64,000 bases of DNA from Abyssibacter profundi (GTDB lineage: Bacteria > Pseudomonadota > Gammaproteobacteria > Nevskiales > OUC007): contig NZ_QEQK01000007.1 in assembly GCF_003151135.1 (NCBI RefSeq), forward strand, positions 188,424-252,423. Direction: 5' to 3'. The stretch's first letter is position 1. The number at the start of each line of letters is the position of its first letter. Under the pieces are notes generated by a model. The model had not been told where the DNA came from. It saw only the letters and a list, made by a program, of their open reading frames with translations, and ran no database searches. The position numbers were made by a program, and so were the translations under genes. Of this stretch, positions 60,804 to 64,000 are shown piece by piece.

Positions 60804-61706
60804 TTAGCCGGCTGCTTCCAGTGCCGTGCCGAAGCGTCGTCGCCCATAGAAGATGATGCCCAGCGCCGGAAGAAACATCAGCAACCCATAGACGGCTGCG
60901 GGCATGTACATGATCTCGCCGTCCAGCCCGCGGACGCCATTCAACACCGTGCCGGCCACCACCATGCCCAGCAAGGTGTTCTGAATGCCCACCTCAATGC
61001 CCAGCGTGATGACCTGACGCGTGCCCACGCTCAGCAGCACGCCCAATAGCAATCCAATTGCAGTCATGATCACGGCCAGCACCGCAGTGACGCCCCCGAC
61101 CACGGCAGCCATCGCCAGGATGTTTTCCCGCGATTCCCACACGATCGCCAGCAGGATGAACAGAAAGCCCAGCGCGGCGAAGCGATCGTAGGCCGGGCCG
61201 ATGCGCTTGCAAAAAGCCGGTGCCAAGGCGCGCAGCGTCATGCCCAGCCCGATAGGAACAATCGTGAACATGAACACCTGGACGATCATGCGGGCCACTG
61301 GCAGCGGCACATCCACCGCCTCACCGGAATACACGTCCATCGCCAGTCCGGCGTACAGCGGAATCGTAAACACCACGATGCAGCTGTTGAACGCGGTCAA
61401 CGCCACCGACAACGGAACGTCCCCTCGCGCCAGAAACGACACCACGTTGGATGTGGTCCCGCCAGGGCAAGCGGTGAGCACGATCAGACCGACCGCCAGC
61501 GCCGGGGTGAGCCCCCACAATCCGGCCAGTGCAAAGCCGACCGCCGGCAGCAGCACGAGCTGACCGATCAACCCCGCACCCACGGCGCGTGGGTACTTAC
61601 GCAGGTTGGCAAAGTCTCGCGGCGTAAGCGTCATGCCCATACCGAACATGATCAGCAGCAGAATCACCGGCAGAAAAACTTCCACCAGCACGTTGCTCTC
61701 TTCCAT
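60804..61706 (-). CDS. Bile acid:sodium symporter (BASS) family transporter
   Basis: Protein of 300 residues with about nine TM segments. BASS signatures: MFGMGMTLTPRDFANL, GLIVLTACPGGTTSNVVSFLARGDVPLSVALTA (sodium-binding crossover region), and EVGIQNTLLGMVVAG as the second crossover motif. Substrates of bacterial members include organic acids and bile acid-like steroids; the one here is unknown. It reads towards the RES gene and lies just left of the broken mobile-element region. Confidence 0.92.
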   Translation of the reverse strand: MEESNVLVEVFLPVILLLIMFGMGMTLTPRDFANLRKYPRAVGAGLIGQLVLLPAVGFALAGLWGLTPALAVGLIVLTACPGGTTSNVVSFLARGDVPLSVALTAFNSCIVVFTIPLYAGLAMDVYSGEAVDVPLPVARMIVQVFMFTIVPIGLGMTLRALAPAFCKRIGPAYDRFAALGFLFILLAIVWESRENILAMAAVVGGVTAVLAVIMTAIGLLLGVLLSVGTRQVITLGIEVGIQNTLLGMVVAGTVLNGVRGLDGEIMYMPAAVYGLLMFLPALGIIFYGRRRFGTALEAAG

Positions 61707-61786
61707 CGGTTCTCCTCGTCGACACCAGCGCGCTCGGGGTTATCGTTGGTTTGTAGCGAGTCGCGCGACGCCCCCAGTGTAAACCC

Positions 61787-62182
61787 GTGGACTGGGCCAG
61801 TCGCCCGGCGGCCAGACGGTTAGACAGCCGGGTTGGGCTGGTCCGGCTTCAGGAGGCGTACGGAAGATTCGTTGGTCTCAGGCTGACCAGGGCAAACGTG
61901 GTGGCGGAGCATCCGCAGATGAGCAAGCACCTGAAGATGGCTATCTACTTTGCAGATCCGCACGCCCCGTGGCAGCGAGGCAGCAACGAGAACATCAACG
62001 GCCTGCTACGGCAGTGATTCCCGAAGGGCACCGACCTGTCAGGTGTGAGCCAGGTCCGCCTGAACGACGTCGCGTGGCTACTGAACACCCGGCCAAGGAA
62101 ACCTTTTGACTTTCAGACCCCGCAGGAGCTTTTCGACCAAGCAACGGCGGATTATCTCAATCATGTTGCACTTGATTCTTGA
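61787..62182 (+). pseudogene. IS30-family transposase C-terminal remnant
   Basis: The frame reads YFADPHAPWQRGSNENINGLLRQ, then an in-frame TGA at 62015-62017, then FPKGTDLSGVSQVRLNDVAW and TRPRKPFDFQTPQELF. This is the characteristic end of IS30 transposases (usual text: LLRQYFPKGTDLS). Only about the last 110 residues remain; the catalytic N-terminal part, including the DDE acids up to the final Glu (SNENINGLLRQ), is missing. The fragment ends inside the Rhs remnant on the other strand, which it truncates. Confidence 0.85.
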
Positions 62183-62596
62183 ATCCAAGCCTGGCCCTGC
62201 TGGTCGGTGACAACTTCCACATTACCCAACGCATCGGTGTGGGCGTACGTCATTCGCTTGAATTCGGCGACATCATCTCCGTTGGTGCTGGTCATGATGA
62301 CCGAACCGATGTTGCGTCCACCTCCTCCCACATGGTGGGTGTGCACAATCTTCAAACTACCGTCAGAAGCCCAGGTGCGCGTCCGCTCGAACAGTCCAGC
62401 GATGTAGACCGTCTCAGAGCGATCGCCTGAGATCGGATCATCGACCTTCCAGTAACGCTGACGATTGGCACCGTACTTGAACGTGACCGTTCCGTTTGAG
62501 CTATTGATCTGGCTTGGCTTACCGAAACTGGTCCACGTAAACGTGCGATCAGCATCCGTCTTCAATGCACCATTGCCGTCGTAGGTCAGGAATATA
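62161..62596 (-). pseudogene. Rhs-repeat protein fragment, truncated at both ends
   Basis: An open stretch of about 145 residues shows Rhs/YD-repeat text: LTYDGNGALKTDADRTFTW, FKYGANRQRYWKV, RSETVYIAGLFERTRTW, and KRMTYAHTDALGNVEVVTDQQG. The last matches the HTDxLGxxxxxTD motif that sits before the core end of Rhs toxins. Both ends are lost: the 5' side runs into the REP-transposase end motif at 62594, and the 3' side stops within the IS30 remnant. It has no start codon of its own. Confidence 0.85.
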
Positions 62597-62607
62597 AGGG
62601 ACAGACC
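62594..62607. repeat. REP-transposase-type end motif, copy 1
   Basis: ATAAGGGACAGACC. The same 14-mer, with one change, recurs at 63840-63853 in the same orientation. On the minus strand it is GGTCTGTCCC, seen typically next to REP-associated (IS200-like) transposase genes, and it lies directly downstream of the transposase remnant at 62615-62899. Confidence 0.65.
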
Positions 62608-62614
62608 ACGATTT

Positions 62615-62899
62615 CTAGAACAAACTCTCATTCCGGCCAACTTCCGGCTTACGGGGCCTGCCCGATTTCCCAGGTGTGACGCGCCGAGCCAGCATCAACG
62701 CCACTTCCTCTGCGAATCGTTCGCTACCCAGCGCATAGTGCCCATTCGTCGTCTTGCGAATCCTGCCCACCATCTCGGGTTCGAGGTCCCACCGAAACAG
62801 CGTAGGCTCAGGAAACAAGTGCAACTTCAACTCGCTACCGGCAACGCTGGCAGCATGACCACGCAGGCATTCACTTATCTCAGTGAAATACTTGTCCAA
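62615..62899 (-). pseudogene. REP-associated tyrosine transposase (RAYT) C-terminal remnant
   Basis: The minus-strand frame ends with YALGSERFAEEVALMLARRV and TPGKSGRPRKPEVG, which is the characteristic C-terminal tail of RAYT/IS200-like transposases. The Y1 catalytic domain (HUH and Tyr) is absent, and the residues upstream of KLHLFPEP do not look like transposase. The true remnant is therefore roughly 62615-62790. It is followed by the GGTCTGTCCC end motif. Confidence 0.7.
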
Positions 62900-62901
62900 T
62901 C

Positions 62902-62973
62902 AAGTGGGACCACTTCTTGCTGCGGTTTCTGGAGGTGCACTGGGAGAGCCTGCGGGCGGAGATCGAGGGCTGA
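62902..62973 (+). pseudogene. Short C-terminal gene tail of unknown origin
   Basis: A frame open from about 62902 reads KWDHFLLRFLEVHWESLRAE, then IEG and TGA at 62971-62973, followed at once by a strong terminator. It looks like the last 23 residues of a lost gene whose 5' part was removed when the RAYT element arrived. The family is not recognised. Confidence 0.4.
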
Positions 62974-62987
62974 TGCCGGCAACAACG

Positions 62988-63056
62988 GGGGCGGCGCTGC
63001 CGCCCCTGGCTTTTTCCTTTAGCCGCTGCCGTGGGCCGCTGCGCGGCGGCGGCTAA
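62988..63056 (+). terminator. Two stacked hairpins: terminator and second stem
   Basis: GGGGCGGC (62988-62995) pairs with GCCGCCCC (62999-63006) around a 3-base loop and is followed by TGGCTTTTTCC, a good terminator. Directly after it TTAGCCGCTGCC (63019-63030) and GGCGGCGGCTAA (63045-63056) form an 11-of-12 inverted repeat followed by AAAA. Together they insulate the toxin-antitoxin gene pair downstream. Confidence 0.75.
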
Positions 63057-63119
63057 AAATGAAAGCACTCGAACTACGCCACTTAGTGATATAGAATGCC
63101 TCCGGGCTATGGACATGAC

Positions 63120-63494
63120 ATGCGCGCTTTTACGCTGAAATCGTTTGCTCGCTGGGCACGCAAGGAGGGCCTTGAACAAGCCTCGCTTTGGCAGGCCATC
63201 GTCGAGATAGAAGCCGGGCAGATCGATGCCGACTTGGGTGGCCACGTCATCAAAAAGCGTGTGCCCAAAGCCGGCGAAGGCAAGAGCGGAGGCTGGCGAA
63301 CGCTGCTGGCTTATCGCAGCGGCGATCGTGCGTTTTTCGTCTATGGCTTCGCCAAGAGTGACCGCGGCAACATCAATGACGCTGAACTCAAAGCGCTGAA
63401 AGAGTACGCCAAGGAACTGCTGGCCTATACCGAGGATCAGATCAGCAAAGCCTTGAAGGCCGGGCAACTGAATGAGGTGAAGGGCGATGAATGA
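63120..63494 (+). CDS. RelE/HigB-type toxin (PF06296-like)
   Basis: Protein of 124 residues from ATG 63120 (ATG 63096 in frame is an alternative). The pattern SFARWARKEGLEQASLWQAI, VIKKRVPKAGEGKSGGWRTL and SGDRAFFVYGFAKSDRGNIN is that of the RelE-like family where the toxin gene precedes an HTH antitoxin. Such toxins are ribosome-dependent mRNA interferases. It overlaps the antitoxin by eight bases. A likely -10 sequence TATAGA is at about 63089-63094. Confidence 0.87.
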   Translation: MRAFTLKSFARWARKEGLEQASLWQAIVEIEAGQIDADLGGHVIKKRVPKAGEGKSGGWRTLLAYRSGDRAFFVYGFAKSDRGNINDAELKALKEYAKELLAYTEDQISKALKAGQLNEVKGDE

Positions 63495-63792
63495 ATCAAT
63501 CCTGGAAGTCGTCCACGAGTCGGTCCGTGGCATGCACGAGGCCGGTGTCGTGGGTCAGAAAACGATGCGCAAATTCGATGCGCTGTGCCTGCCGCCGGTG
63601 AAGCAGTACACGGCTGCGCAGATCAAGCGCATCCGCTCACGCAACAAGGCCAGCCAGGCCGTTTTCGCCGCCTACCTGAACACCAGCGTATCGACGGTGC
63701 AGAAGTGGGAGCAGGGCGACAAGCGGCCCAATGGGCCGTCGCTGAAGCTACTGAGCCTCGTCGATCGCAAGGGGATCGAGGCGCTAATCTAA
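63487..63792 (+). CDS. HTH-type antitoxin (HigA/NadS-like)
   Basis: Protein of 101 residues. After an N-terminal helix (NESILEVVHESVRGMHEAGV) comes a Cro/C1-type helix-turn-helix (KQYTAAQIKRIRSRNKASQA, then FAAYLNTSVSTVQKWEQGDKRP), typical of the antitoxins encoded after RelE/HigB-type toxins. It should bind the toxin and the promoter upstream. A strong hairpin terminator follows five bases after the stop. Confidence 0.88.
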   Translation: MNESILEVVHESVRGMHEAGVVGQKTMRKFDALCLPPVKQYTAAQIKRIRSRNKASQAVFAAYLNTSVSTVQKWEQGDKRPNGPSLKLLSLVDRKGIEALI

Positions 63793-63796
63793 AAGC

Positions 63797-63827
63797 GAAG
63801 TCCGCCGGGCGGCGCTCGGCGGACTTC
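63797..63827 (+). terminator. Terminator of the toxin-antitoxin operon
   Basis: GAAGTCCGCC (63797-63806) pairs perfectly with GGCGGACTTC (63818-63827) around an 11-base GC-rich loop. The 3' side has only TGCCGTC, so on this strand termination may be partial; on the other strand the stem is followed by GCTTTT. Confidence 0.7.
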
Positions 63828-63839
63828 TGCCGTCATAAA

Positions 63840-63853
63840 ATAGGGGACAGACC
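63840..63853. repeat. REP-transposase-type end motif, copy 2
   Basis: ATAGGGGACAGACC, 13 of 14 identical to the copy at 62594-62607 and in the same orientation. No transposase gene is adjacent within the window; the element it belongs to may continue beyond the right edge. Confidence 0.6.
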
Positions 63854-64000
63854 CTGAGGATTCCCCACATCTCATGGCGTTGCAACTGCTTGGCTTGCAA
63901 GCGAACAGAGTCGCCTGAGGGCTTGGTCGGGTGCGGGTATCCGGGCACTCGATTTTCGTAGATGCTCCCAGCCTCGGCGGAGCATTGAGACTCGGAACCT
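63854..64000. other. Right-edge sequence without a supported gene
   Basis: The minus strand has an open frame reading MLRRGWEHLRKSSARI and stopping near 63881, and a second open frame without a start. Neither shows a recognisable domain. I read this as flank of the repeat element or the edge of a feature that continues outside. Confidence 0.3.

Noticed and set aside
1..64000. CRISPR arrays, tRNA or rRNA genes
   Set aside because: No regularly spaced repeats and no cloverleaf-like or rRNA-like sequence was found on either strand by reading; a covariance-model scan would be decisive.

Overview
The window is GC-rich, densely packed chromosomal DNA of a proteobacterium, most likely a gammaproteobacterium. 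Supporting signs are a homodimeric-type pyruvate dehydrogenase (aceEF), LexA with an E. coli-type SOS box, a Fur-box-like site, NhaR/NhaA, an argS-SPOR gene pair and a fatty-acid/wax-ester gene pair typical of marine or hydrocarbon-associated gammaproteobacteria (Salinisphaera/Nevskia/Alcanivorax-like; the exact lineage is inference). Many genes overlap by ATGA/GTGA junctions, so most sit in short operons. I see no rRNA, tRNA or CRISPR array.

Layout. 0.1-3.7 kb: a sodium module (nhaR, a short HPF/RaiA-like hibernation factor, nhaA, an SbtA-type bicarbonate permease). 3.7-7.3 kb: three GGDEF proteins. Only the middle one keeps a catalytic motif, but the two degenerate ones keep the RxxD c-di-GMP-binding site. 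7.3-10.8 kb: kynureninase with a coupled lipoprotein hydrolase, and a CPA2 antiporter. 11-15.8 kb: an AT-rich island with DnaA-box-like sites, then priA, argS and a SPOR protein. 15.9-20.5 kb: small unknown genes, a degenerate HAD protein, and a TonB receptor with a Fur-like operator. 20.5-28 kb: uvrD, a GNAT-nitrilase fusion, a TerC protein, a DUF4382 lipoprotein, a glycosyltransferase-like protein and a glutamine amidotransferase. 28-31.6 kb: a flotillin (YqiK)/YqiJ/PspA operon led by a ribbon-helix-helix-like gene. 31.7-38.4 kb: acyl-CoA synthetase and wax-ester synthase, an M13 peptidase, and a PHA-synthase-like hydrolase. 38.4-40.8 kb: pxpABC 5-oxoprolinase. 40.9-46.4 kb: aceE-aceF-pqiA-GDSL lipase in one tight operon. 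46.4-48.2 kb: an amidoligase plus glutamine amidotransferase pair. 48.3-59.5 kb: a large lipoprotein, GNAT and Nudix enzymes, msrC-lexA, GAF/HIT/MBL genes, an outer-membrane protein, a rhodanese/FAD-oxidoreductase group, a NYN-type RNase and a DUF3089 lipoprotein.

The right end (59.6-64 kb) is accessory DNA. It holds a Xre/MbcA-RES toxin-antitoxin pair with a clear inverted-repeat operator, a BASS-family transporter, a mosaic of broken mobile genes (IS30 transposase tail, Rhs fragment, REP-associated transposase tail) and a RelE/HigB-like toxin with an HTH antitoxin. The last pair lies between two direct copies of a REP-transposase-type end motif.

The observations I rate highest are the conserved I-sites in the two dead GGDEF proteins, the SOS box that overlaps the msrC stop codon and nearly touches the lexA start codon, the amidoligase/amidotransferase pair, the AACTACG repeats upstream of the flotillin-PspA operon, and the DnaA-box island before priA.
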